Part shown: positions 1 through 8,328 of the stretch, in pieces
Numbering within the stretch: position 1 is the first letter of the stretch
Layout of the letters: every line of letters starts with the position of its first letter
NCBI GenBank assembly: GCA_003650255.1
Contig: QMOP01000003.1
Span: forward strand, 1 to 26,547
DNA length: 26,547 nucleotides
DNA from: Caldisericota bacterium
Lineage (GTDB): Bacteria; CG03; B21-G15
Direction: 5' to 3'
The notes under the pieces: model-generated
Database searches by the model: none
What the model saw: the letters and a program-made list of their open reading frames with translations, nothing else
What the model was told of the DNA's origin: nothing
Made by a program: the position numbers and the translations under genes

Positions 1-2213
1 CTTGACTGAATACGGTAATCCTCTATTTTTGACCTTTTTCCGAAACCTTTTTCTGTTATTGTAAGAAGTGTCTTTTTTGCATCTCCTGTTGCAACCATTC
101 CAACAACCTCATCATCCTTTGAAAGCCTTATCCCTCTTACTCCTTTTGCAACTCTTCCCATTGGCCTTAAATCTTTCTCCTTAAATCTTATTGCCATTCC
201 CTTTTTTGTAGCAAGAATTATATCCTCTCCTCCTTTTATAAATTCTGCTCCTATTATTGAATCTCCTGGAACTAAATTCATCGCAATTATTCCTTTACTT
301 CTTGGATTACTAAAATTTGAAATTGGTGTCTTTTTTATCATTCCCCTTTTTGAGGAAAGAACAATAAACCCTTTTTCTTTAAGAGATTTAACAGAAATAA
401 CAGCAGTTATTGATTCATGTGGAGAAAGATTAACAAAATTCACAATCGCTCTTCCTCTTGAAGTCCTTGAACCTTCTGGAATTTGATAGACCCTTAACCA
501 GTAAAGTTTTCCAAAATTTGTGAATAAAAGTAAGTATGAAAGATTTCTTGTTATGAATATCTTTTCTATGTATTCGTCCTCTTTTAAAGATGCACTTGTT
601 ATTCCAATTCCTCCTCTTTTCTGTTGTCTATACTCCTCAAGTGAAATTCTCTTTACATATCCTTTATTTGTAAGAATTACAGCAACATCCTTATCCTCTA
701 TCAAATCCTCAATCTCAACCTCTTTAAAGCTTGCCTGTATCTCTGTTTTCCTTTTATCTCCAAATTTTTCCTTTATTCCCTTAAACTCATCTTTTATCAA
801 AGAAAAAAGTTTTTTTGGACTTTCAAGAATTGCCTTAATCTTTTCAATCTGTTTGATTTTCTCAATATACTCCTCTTCAATCTTCTTCCTTTCAAGAGAG
901 GTAAGTTGCTGAAGTTTCATATCAAGAATTGCCTGTGCCTGCCTCGGAGAAAGTTTGAATTTCTTTATCAAACCTTCCTTTGCCTCCTGAACTGTTTTTG
1001 AATTCCTTATCAATCTTATAACCTTATCAAGATTATCAATTGCAATCTTTAAACCTTCTAAAATGTGTGCCCTCTCCTCTGCTTTTCTTAGTTCAAACTT
1101 TAATCTTCTTGTTGTAACATCAACCCTGTGGTCAAGATAGTATCCAAGCATCTGCTTTAAATTGAGAATCTTTGGAACACCATTTACAAGGGCAAGCATT
1201 ATACAACCAAATGATGTTTCAAGTTGGGTATGTTTGTAAAGTCTATTTAAAATTATATGTGGATTTGCATCTCTTCTTAACTCAATAACTACCCTTATTC
1301 CATCCCTTGATGACTCATCTCTAATATTTGTTATCCCATCTATTTTTCTCTCCCTTACAAGTTGAGCAATTGTCTCAATTAAAGAACTTTTATTAACAAG
1401 ATAAGGAATCTCAGTTATTATAATTCTTGGCTTTCCTTTCTCCTCTATCTCAGCTCTTCCCCTTATTATAAAACTTCCCTTTCCTGTCTTATATGCCTCA
1501 ACTATTCCCTTTTTACCACATATTACTCCACCTGTAGGAAAATCCGGTCCCTTTACAATTTTCATCAACTCCTCAACACTTGCCTCAGGATTGTCAATTA
1601 AATAAATTAAAGCATCAAGAACCTCTCCTAAGTTATGTGGAGGAATGTTTGTTGCCATTCCGACTGCAATTCCAGATGAACCATTTATAAGAAGGTTTGG
1701 GATTTTTGCCGGCAAGACAACTGGTTCAAAAAGAGATTCATCAAAATTTGGTCTCCAGTCAACAGTATCCTTATCAATATCAGAAAGCATTTCCTCCCCA
1801 AGACGACTTATCCTTGCTTCAGTATATCTCATTGCTGCTGGTGGGTCTCCATCAACTGAGCCAAAATTTCCCTGTCCATCAATCAAAGGATACCTTAAAG
1901 AAAAATCTTGAGCCATTCTTACAAGTGCATCATAGACAGCCTGATCTCCATGTGGATGGTACTTTCCAAGAACCTCTCCAACAACTCTTGCTGATTTCCT
2001 GAATGGTTTATTATGTAAAAGTCCCATCTCTTTCATTGCATATAAAATTCTTCTATGAACTGGCTTTAATCCATCCCTTACATCTGGAAGTGCCCTTCCA
2101 ACAATAACACTCATTGCATAGTCAATATATGAGGACTGCATCTCCTCTTCTATATCTCTTGGAAAAATCTTACTTAAATTAAAAAGTTCCAAATCTTTCT
2201 TTTTCCTCTTCAA
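1..2213 (-). CDS. gyrA: DNA gyrase subunit A (3' end beyond window)
   Basis: Catalytic subunit of DNA gyrase, the ATP-dependent type IIA topoisomerase that introduces negative supercoils. About 737 residues are visible; the C-terminus lies beyond base 1. I choose a TTG start at 2213-2211 because AAGGAGG sits 5-6 nt upstream; the first in-frame ATG (Met25) would remove conserved N-terminal sequence. Landmarks: YIDYAMSVIVGRALPDVRDGLKPVHRR near residues 29-55 (split here as YIDYAMSV, then RALPDVRDG), HPHGD at 86-90, and catalytic Tyr130 in AAMRYTEAR. QKRGGIG near residue 527 is a variant of the GyrA box (QRRGGKG), and the edge reads TEKGFGKRS...YRIQS, typical of a late beta-pinwheel blade; both favour GyrA over ParC. 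The residue equivalent to E. coli Ser83 is Gln91, while the Asp87 equivalent (Asp95) is kept. The gene starts 1 bp after the lolD stop, so it is probably cotranscribed. Confidence 0.95.
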   Translation of the reverse strand, partial: MKRKKKDLELFNLSKIFPRDIEEEMQSSYIDYAMSVIVGRALPDVRDGLKPVHRRILYAMKEMGLLHNKPFRKSARVVGEVLGKYHPHGDQAVYDALVRMAQDFSLRYPLIDGQGNFGSVDGDPPAAMRYTEARISRLGEEMLSDIDKDTVDWRPNFDESLFEPVVLPAKIPNLLINGSSGIAVGMATNIPPHNLGEVLDALIYLIDNPEASVEELMKIVKGPDFPTGGVICGKKGIVEAYKTGKGSFIIRGRAEIEEKGKPRIIITEIPYLVNKSSLIETIAQLVRERKIDGITNIRDESSRDGIRVVIELRRDANPHIILNRLYKHTQLETSFGCIMLALVNGVPKILNLKQMLGYYLDHRVDVTTRRLKFELRKAEERAHILEGLKIAIDNLDKVIRLIRNSKTVQEAKEGLIKKFKLSPRQAQAILDMKLQQLTSLERKKIEEEYIEKIKQIEKIKAILESPKKLFSLIKDEFKGIKEKFGDKRKTEIQASFKEVEIEDLIEDKDVAVILTNKGYVKRISLEEYRQQKRGGIGITSASLKEDEYIEKIFITRNLSYLLLFTNFGKLYWLRVYQIPEGSRTSRGRAIVNFVNLSPHESITAVISVKSLKEKGFIVLSSKRGMIKKTPISNFSNPRSKGIIAMNLVPGDSIIGAEFIKGGEDIILATKKGMAIRFKEKDLRPMGRVAKGVRGIRLSKDDEVVGMVATGDAKKTLLTITEKGFGKRSKIEDYRIQS

Positions 2214-2214
2214 T

Positions 2215-2892
2215 TTATCCTCCTTCAATCAATCTTCCATCTTTAAGATACATAATTCTATTTGCTATTTCCGAAAATATAATGTTGTGAGATACTATAA
2301 TAACAGTTTTTCCTTTCTCATTCAACATCTTTAACATCCCAATAACTCTACTTCTATTTTCTTCATCCAAATCTCCTGTTGGTTCATCACAGAGAATTAA
2401 ATCAGGGTCATTAAAAATTGCTCTGAGTACCGCAACCCTCTGCTGTTCACCACCACTTAACTGATGTGGATAAAAATCCTTTCTTTCAATTAATAAAAAC
2501 TCATCCATAAGTTTTTCTGCTTTTTTTATTAAAACATCCCTTTTTTCTCCTTTTATAAGTCCTGGTAAAATTATGTTTTCAATAGCAGTAAATTCAGGAA
2601 AGAGATAGTGAAATTGAAAAACAAATCCTATTCTTCTGTTTCTTAAAATTGCTTTTTCCTCTTCGTTTTTATTGAGAATATCCTCATTAAATAAAATTAT
2701 CTTTCCATCATCCGGAGAATCAAGAAGTCCAATAAGATTAAGTAAGGTTGTCTTTCCTGAACCTGAAGGCCCAAATATAAGAAGTATATCCCTTTCATTA
2801 ACTTTCAAATCAACTCCTTTTAAAACTTCTATTCTATTTCCGACATTCATGTATCCTTTTTTTAATCCTTCTACTCTTAAAATCTCACTCAT
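2215..2892 (-). CDS. lolD: LolD-type ABC transporter ATP-binding protein
   Basis: ATPase of the inner-membrane complex that releases mature lipoproteins towards the periplasmic carrier for the outer membrane. The 225-residue length is usual for LolD/MacB-type ATPases. Visible motifs: Walker A GPSGSGKT (41-48), Q-loop Gln93 in FVFQFHYLFPEFTAIEN (a stretch very like LolD), signature LSGGEQQR (145-152) and Walker B LILCDEPTGDLD (165-176). The start ATG lies inside the end of the permease gene (8-bp overlap) with a GAGGT just upstream. The LolC/E permease directly upstream supports Lol over an antimicrobial-peptide exporter of the MacB type. The stop is followed after 1 bp by the gyrA TTG start, and the GGAGGA coding its last glycines serves as the gyrA ribosome binding site. 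Confidence 0.9.
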   Translation of the reverse strand: MSEILRVEGLKKGYMNVGNRIEVLKGVDLKVNERDILLIFGPSGSGKTTLLNLIGLLDSPDDGKIILFNEDILNKNEEEKAILRNRRIGFVFQFHYLFPEFTAIENIILPGLIKGEKRDVLIKKAEKLMDEFLLIERKDFYPHQLSGGEQQRVAVLRAIFNDPDLILCDEPTGDLDEENRSRVIGMLKMLNEKGKTVIIVSHNIIFSEIANRIMYLKDGRLIEGG

Positions 2893-4075
2893 ACCTCAAA
2901 CTCATAGCAGGTTCAATTTTTGATGCTCTCCTTGCAGGAAAATATGTTGCAAAAAGAGATAAGATTAAAGCAACTATATCAACAAGTATAAAATCAGTTA
3001 TTCTTATATTAATAGGAAGATAATTAAGATAATAAACCGACTGAGGAAGATGGATAAATTTATATTTTTTTAATAGTTCCAGAATCAAAATTGAAATAAG
3101 ATTTCCTGATATAATTCCTATCATCCCTTTTATTAAACCATGCTAAAGAAAACTTTTGAATATATCCTTCTCAACCATTCCAAGTGCTTTAAGAAGTCCT
3201 ATCTCTTTTGTTTTCTTTATTGTAAGAAATACAAGTGATGAAATAATATTGAATGTTGCAACAAGTATTATGAGAGTAAGAACTATAAACATAACAGTTT
3301 TTTCAAGTTTGAGTGCTCTGTACAAATTTTGATTTATCTCCTTCCATGTTTTAACATAAGAATTGGGAAATTTTTTATAAATCTCCTTTTTTATCCTGTC
3401 CACATCATAAATTGATTCTGTTTTAACTTCTATTCCAGTAATACTCTTTCCAAAAATTCTTTTTGCTTCCTGAATTTTAATGTAAAAAAGTGTCCTATCA
3501 TACTCATACATTCCTGACTGAAAAATTCCCCTAATCTTAAACTTATAAACAGAAGGAGTTATAAAATAATCCTCTGCAACAATAAGATAAACCTCATCTC
3601 CTATTCCAACTCCAAGATTTATTGCAAGTTCACTTCCAATTACTGCTTCTCCTTCTTTCAATTCACTTATATTTACTCCCTTTACAAAATCTGAAATTGA
3701 CCCAACTTTTAAAGCACTATCTTCTATTCCCTTTACAACACAACCTTGAGAAAATGAATAACTTTTAAGAAGTGCCTCTTTTAATATGTATCTTGATGTT
3801 GCAACAACTCCATTTATCTTTCTCAAATTCCTTTCAATTTTATCAATCTCATCTTCTTTAAGATTCTCTTTTAAAAAAACTATTATGTGACTGTATGTCC
3901 CAAGGATTTTTTCTCTTAAATCTTCATGAAACCCATTCATAATTGAAAGTGTTATGAGTAAAGCACTAACACCAATACAAATTCCAAAGATTGAAAGGAG
4001 GGAAGTGAAAAAAGAAAAAAAAATCCCTCTTTTTGAAAAAGCATATCTTTTTGCTAAAAAAAGAGGAAAATTCAC
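2885..4075 (-). pseudogene. lolC: LolC/LolE-type lipoprotein-release permease, interrupted by one in-frame TAG
   Basis: FtsX/MacB-superfamily permease partner of LolD. It starts with GTG at 4075, overlapping the lysS stop as GTGA. The N-terminal part (310 residues) has a membrane helix near 20-45 with the LSIMNGF motif, a periplasmic domain with GMYEYD, and a second helix followed by KTKEIGLLKALGM. Translation then meets TAG at 3145-3143. The remaining 84 codons continue in exactly the same frame (HGLIKGMIGI, then a transmembrane segment and the typical end FPARRASKIEPAMSLRYE) to a TGA at 2885. Through the TAG the product would be about 396 residues, normal for LolC/E. The TAG sits between KSFL and HGL, where E. 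coli LolC has an ordinary residue (FMVQG). It may be a nonsense mutation, a sequencing error or a read-through codon. Only one permease gene is present, as in lineages with a homodimeric LolC/E-like protein. Confidence 0.85.
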
Positions 4076-5520
4076 TTCTTTCTCAAAAGAGGAAAAAGGA
4101 TTATTTCTCTTATTGAATTTTTACCTGTTAATAACATAATTAACCTATCAATTCCTATACCAAGTCCTCCTGCTGGAGGCATTCCATATTCAAGTGCCTC
4201 AATATAATCATAATCAATTTCTCTTTCTTTGTAACCTCTAATCTGTTTCTCAAAATTTTTTCTCTGATCCTCTGGAATATTCAACTCAGAATAAGCATTT
4301 GCTATTTCCTCTCCTGCTATGAAAAGTTCAAACCTTTCAACAACTTCTTCATCATCTTTTTTCTTTTTTGCTAAGATACTCCATTTTGAGGGAAAATCAA
4401 CTATAAATACAGGTCCCCACAATTCATCTTCAAGCACACTCTCAAAAATTTTCTCAAATATTTTGTGTTCTTCTGAGTCCTCTTCAATTTCAATTTTTAA
4501 TTCTTTTGCTTTTAATATGAGAAAATCTCTTGTTAAATTTCCTTTAAACTCTATCCCAGTTTTTCTTTTTAACTCCTCAAAAATACTTATTCTTTTCCAT
4601 GGAGGTGTTAAATCAATTTTTTTTCCTTCGTATTCAAAAGAAAGTTCGCCTTTTATTTCTTTAAAGAGAGAAACAATTAAATCCTCACATAATCTCATCA
4701 TATCCTCATAATTACTATAAGCAGAGTATATTTCAAGAAGAGTGAATTCTGGATTATGCTTTGTATCAATCCCTTCATTTCTGAAACTTTTTCCGAGTTC
4801 ATAAACCTTTTCAAATCCTCCTACAAGAAGCCTTTTTAAATAAAGTTCAGGAGCAATTCTTAAATAAAGATTCATACTAAGTGCATTATGATATGTCTTA
4901 AATGGCTCTGCAATTGCTCCTCCTGGAATTATCTGCATCATTGGTGTCTCAACCTCAATGAAACCTCTTGAATTTAAAAACCTTCTTATAAAATCAATCG
5001 TCTTGCTTCTTAAAACAAAAATCTCATATACATCCTTGTTCACAAATAAATCAAGATACCTTCTTCTATATCTCTCCTCAATATCCTTTAAACCATGCCA
5101 CTTTTCAGGTGGAGGTCTTAATGACTTTGAAAGTATTTGCCAACTTTCAACCTTCACTGTAAGTTCTCCTGTTTTTGTTGTGAAAATTTCTCCCTCAACT
5201 CCAATATAATCTCCTGGTTCAAGTTTTATGAATGTTTTATAATCAGGCGTTATATCCATAGCAGCATAAATCTGTATATCATTTCCTCCACTTCTTATTG
5301 TAAAAAATGATGCCTTTCCCATTCTTCTTATAGTAATTATTCTTCCTGCTGTCTTTATCTTACAACCAGTATAGGTTCCCTTCTCAAGCCCTTTAAATCT
5401 TTCCCTTAACTCTTTTATACTTGAAGTTATTTCATACTTATTAGGATAAACATCATACCCTTTCTCAATAAGATTTTTTCTTTTTTCTACTCTTTCTTTG
5501 TAAATATTATCCTCTGCCAT
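4072..5520 (-). CDS. lysS: Lysyl-tRNA synthetase, class II
   Basis: Charges tRNA-Lys with lysine in the cytoplasm. At 482 residues it has the usual bacterial LysS length. The N-terminal OB-fold anticodon-binding domain spans roughly residues 55-140 (KTAGRIITIRRMGKASFFTI). The class II core follows, with motif 1 around GFIEVETPMM, motif 2 FRNEGIDTKHNPEFTLLE and motif 3 GGLGIGIDRLIMLLT. The EEIANAYSELN segment is the typical lysine-pocket region. The usual SPLAK stretch reads SILAKK here. The ATG at 5520 directly abuts the TAA of the upstream gene, and the ribosome binding site (GAGGAGG) is formed by that gene's last Glu codons, so translation is probably coupled. The stop TGA overlaps the GTG start of the LolC/E permease. 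Confidence 0.97.
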   Translation of the reverse strand: MAEDNIYKERVEKRKNLIEKGYDVYPNKYEITSSIKELRERFKGLEKGTYTGCKIKTAGRIITIRRMGKASFFTIRSGGNDIQIYAAMDITPDYKTFIKLEPGDYIGVEGEIFTTKTGELTVKVESWQILSKSLRPPPEKWHGLKDIEERYRRRYLDLFVNKDVYEIFVLRSKTIDFIRRFLNSRGFIEVETPMMQIIPGGAIAEPFKTYHNALSMNLYLRIAPELYLKRLLVGGFEKVYELGKSFRNEGIDTKHNPEFTLLEIYSAYSNYEDMMRLCEDLIVSLFKEIKGELSFEYEGKKIDLTPPWKRISIFEELKRKTGIEFKGNLTRDFLILKAKELKIEIEEDSEEHKIFEKIFESVLEDELWGPVFIVDFPSKWSILAKKKKDDEEVVERFELFIAGEEIANAYSELNIPEDQRKNFEKQIRGYKEREIDYDYIEALEYGMPPAGGLGIGIDRLIMLLTGKNSIREIILFPLLRKK

Positions 5521-6864
5521 TTAAACTTCCTCCTCAAATCTCTTAATCTTTAATCTGAGTGTTGCTGGCATCCTTTCTCTTAAAACCTTATGAAGTTTAA
5601 TTGCAGAATCAATTGCCCTCTTTCTCACCTTCAAATCTCCATCTTCAACAAGTCCCTCTAAAATTGAACATACCTCGGGTGTTGCAATCTCTCCACAAAC
5701 CCATGCAGCAGATAATCTCATCCAACGGTTTTGGCTTCCAGCCATATCCCTTAGAACTGAAATTGCTCCCTCTGGGTCATATTTATATATTGCCTTAACA
5801 GCGTTTGCTCTTACTCTATTATCAGGGTCATTTAAAAAAGGGGTGAAAATTCTTATTGCCATTTTCGGATCCTTAACAGTTCTTTCAAGTGCCTCAACAC
5901 TTTTTGCTCTTTCTCTATTCTGTGGAAGAATATCTGTTATCATATCCCTTTCAACTGGCTTCTCTATTACATACTTAACTGTTTCCTTTGGCTTCTGCAT
6001 TTTGTTCATAATCTCTAAAAGAGAATCCATCTGTTTCATAAGTGCCTCTTCCTGAGGTGGAATAACCGGCTTTGTTTTAACCTCCCTTAAGACCTCTTCA
6101 AGTTGACCCTGAATCATTTCAAAATCCTTTTTTACTGGCTCTTCCTTTTTTACACTTGAAATAAGTTCGGAAAATTCTTCTTTTGTTTCACCAACAATTC
6201 TTGAAATATTTTCAGAGAATCTATTAACCATCTTTGAAGAAACTTTTGAAAATCCAATAATCATCCCTATAATAGTAATTACATATACAATGAGCCATCT
6301 TAATCCTACTGTTCTTAATTCCTTTCTTGCAATTAAAAGTTCCTCCCTTAAAATTTCCTCTTCCTTCTTAATCCTTTCAATTCTCGCTGCAAGCTCTTTT
6401 TCTCTCTCCTCCCTTTCCCTTCTCAACTTCTCTATCCACCTCCTCTGCTCTTCAAGTATCCTTCTTCTTGCCTCCTCCTCCTTCCTTTTTCTCTCCTCTT
6501 CAAGTTTTCTCCTTTTTTCTGCTTCCTTAATCTTTTTCTTCCTTCTTTCAATTGCTTTCTGAATTTCCTTTTTCGCAGAAATAACCTCTGAATTTTCTGG
6601 TGAAAGTTCCTCTGCCTTTTTAATTCTTAAAAGTGCCTTTTCATACTCTCCTTTTGCTTTAAGTTCTAAAGCACTTCTTACATACGCTCTTACAAGCAGG
6701 TTCTGTGCATGAACATTTCCTGGTTCAAGTTTCAAAACCTTTTCAAGGTCTTTAATTGCTCCTTCCCAGTCCTGATTTAAAAATTTATTTGCTGCAGAAT
6801 CAAAAAGTTTTTCTGCCTCAGGGACCTGAGAAAAAAGTATTGAAAGAAAAATAAGTATAAACAT
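5521..6864 (-). CDS. TPR / coiled-coil / membrane / HEAT-repeat protein
   Basis: Unrecognised 447-residue scaffold-like protein. Parts in order: a hydrophobic N-terminus (residues 1-13, MFILIFLSILFSQ) resembling a short signal peptide; one or two TPR units (about 15-95, with GAIKDLEKVLKLEPGN); a highly charged Lys/Glu/Arg coiled coil (about 100-190); one clear transmembrane helix (about 192-211, LIVYVITIIGMIIGF); a second charged region (about 215-310); and C-terminal HEAT-like repeats (about 330-435, with NDPDNRVRANAVKAIYKYDPEGAI broken between helices). The start ATG follows the previous TAA directly with GGGAGG upstream. If the first segment is a signal peptide, the TPR and coiled coil are periplasmic and the HEAT repeats cytoplasmic, which would bridge the two sides of the membrane; this is inference. 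The neighbours are the PorV-like barrel and surface protein, so an envelope role is likely. Confidence 0.75.
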   Translation of the reverse strand: MFILIFLSILFSQVPEAEKLFDSAANKFLNQDWEGAIKDLEKVLKLEPGNVHAQNLLVRAYVRSALELKAKGEYEKALLRIKKAEELSPENSEVISAKKEIQKAIERRKKKIKEAEKRRKLEEERKRKEEEARRRILEEQRRWIEKLRREREEREKELAARIERIKKEEEILREELLIARKELRTVGLRWLIVYVITIIGMIIGFSKVSSKMVNRFSENISRIVGETKEEFSELISSVKKEEPVKKDFEMIQGQLEEVLREVKTKPVIPPQEEALMKQMDSLLEIMNKMQKPKETVKYVIEKPVERDMITDILPQNRERAKSVEALERTVKDPKMAIRIFTPFLNDPDNRVRANAVKAIYKYDPEGAISVLRDMAGSQNRWMRLSAAWVCGEIATPEVCSILEGLVEDGDLKVRKRAIDSAIKLHKVLRERMPATLRLKIKRFEEEV

Positions 6865-8328
6865 TTACTTCCTCCCTTTTATTATCTCATCAATTCCTTT
6901 TATAATTCCTACTGGTTCTTCACTTTCCGGTTTAAGTTTAAATGCTTCTATTGCATACTTCCTTGCCTCTTTATACTGTCCCTTTTTCAAAAATATCCTT
7001 GAATAGCAGAGATTCAAAAGATATTTTGAACGAACATCTTCTGGATTCACCTTTATCGCCTTCTTCAAATACTTAATACTCTTTTTATACTCTCCATTTT
7101 TATAATACTGTAAAGCAATAGCATATTTTAAATCTGCTTTCAATATTCCCTTTTTAATTCCTTTCAAAATTTTTTGTGCTTCCTTATTCTCAGGGTCAAC
7201 CCTTAAAATAGATCTAATCTCTTTTTCACATAAAGAGTATTCATGATTCTTCAGGTATCTTCTTGCTGCTTTCAATCTTTCCTTTACAAATATTCTTTTT
7301 ATCTCCTCCTGCCTCTTTTCCTTTGCAATAATATCCTTTTCTCTATTTTCAAGATACTTCTCATAAACCTTTAACTCCTCCTCTTTCTCCTGAAGCACCT
7401 TCTCTTTAAACGAAGGAAGTGATCCAAATCTTACTCCAAGAGAAAATCTATGATTATCTCCCCAGTTAGATACTGCCCAGTTATATCCAAAATCAAAATC
7501 TCCAAGAGAAAAAAGAAATCCTGCAGAATACTCTCTTTCATTATAGCCAAGAAAAATTGAAAATGCTGATAAAGGCATAATTCTTATCCCTGTAAAGTAT
7601 GTTCCTTTTGTTTTAATTTTATCAGTATAAACTTTTTCATCAGGAAATAAATCAAGAAATAGATAATCAAAACTGAAACTAAATTGCTTTTGTCTCCAGA
7701 TAAAGCCTGCTCTTAAATTTAAAGGAAATGTATCAGGTAAAGCATTTGGAGCAAATTCCAAAGTTGGCTGCAAAATATTTTGAATCATAAATCCAAAAGA
7801 AAATTTTCCTTCAGGAAAAAATACACTTCCAATATCAAAACCAAAACTTGAATCTTGCCAGGTAAAAAATTTCTCGTTTACAATCTTCAAATTTATTCCC
7901 CAATCAATGTTCCTTGAAAGTCTTCTTCCAAGTGTAATAAAGAAAACATCCTTTGAATTGGAAAATGTTCCTCTATTTCCAATACCAAACGAATCAACCC
8001 ATTCAGCATCCTCTGTTTTAAGTGATATCCAGGATAAACCTATCACATTTCTAAAATATATTGGCCAGTTAAATGAAAATGACTGAAAAACTGTTCCTTC
8101 AATAATTGGTGAGTAAAAAAAGACACATTCTCTATAAATATTCCCTGAAATGAGTGCTGGATTCCAATAAAAGGAACCAGAATCATTCACAGATGCAACT
8201 CCAGCACCTCCAAGATTTAATCCTCTTGTTGTTGCTCCAAATGTATAAAGATAATCTCCTGGATAACCCGAAGCATTAAGGTTAGCAAATAGCAAATGGA
8301 AAATGGTGAATAGTAAAATTTTTCTCAT
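6865..8328 (-). CDS. PorV/UPF0164-like outer-membrane beta-barrel fused to C-terminal TPRs
   Basis: Predicted outer-membrane protein of 487 residues. An N-terminal signal peptide (about 1-19, MRKILLFTIFHLLFANLNA) is followed by the PorV/PorQ-type signature at about 30-60 (GATTRGLNLGGAGVAS and GSFYWNPALISG). Alternating amphipathic strands run to about residue 310 and end in HRFSLGVRFGS. A charged helical linker (about 315-355) leads into three or so TPR units (about 355-475, with ALQYYKNGEYKKSIKYLKKAIKVNPED). The barrel would sit in the outer membrane and the TPRs in the periplasm. Family knowledge: PorV-like proteins escort type 9 secretion substrates in Bacteroidetes, and related proteins occur across many diderm phyla without known function. 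The ATG overlaps the stop of the upstream surface-protein gene as ATGA. Confidence 0.8.
   Translation of the reverse strand: MRKILLFTIFHLLFANLNASGYPGDYLYTFGATTRGLNLGGAGVASVNDSGSFYWNPALISGNIYRECVFFYSPIIEGTVFQSFSFNWPIYFRNVIGLSWISLKTEDAEWVDSFGIGNRGTFSNSKDVFFITLGRRLSRNIDWGINLKIVNEKFFTWQDSSFGFDIGSVFFPEGKFSFGFMIQNILQPTLEFAPNALPDTFPLNLRAGFIWRQKQFSFSFDYLFLDLFPDEKVYTDKIKTKGTYFTGIRIMPLSAFSIFLGYNEREYSAGFLFSLGDFDFGYNWAVSNWGDNHRFSLGVRFGSLPSFKEKVLQEKEEELKVYEKYLENREKDIIAKEKRQEEIKRIFVKERLKAARRYLKNHEYSLCEKEIRSILRVDPENKEAQKILKGIKKGILKADLKYAIALQYYKNGEYKKSIKYLKKAIKVNPEDVRSKYLLNLCYSRIFLKKGQYKEARKYAIEAFKLKPESEEPVGIIKGIDEIIKGRK

Noticed and set aside
520..912. Plus-strand open frame of 130 codons
   Set aside because: It is antisense to the gyrA coding sequence and has the same shadow composition; GyrA motifs continue on the minus strand through this region.
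3143..3145. TAG as a reassigned sense codon in this organism
   Set aside because: ilvB ends in two consecutive TAGs and hom ends in TAG at a normal C-terminus, so TAG works as a stop; at most the permease TAG is locally read through.
4319..4711. Plus-strand open frame of 130 codons
   Set aside because: It lies wholly within lysS on the opposite strand and is a low-complexity Ser/Phe shadow.
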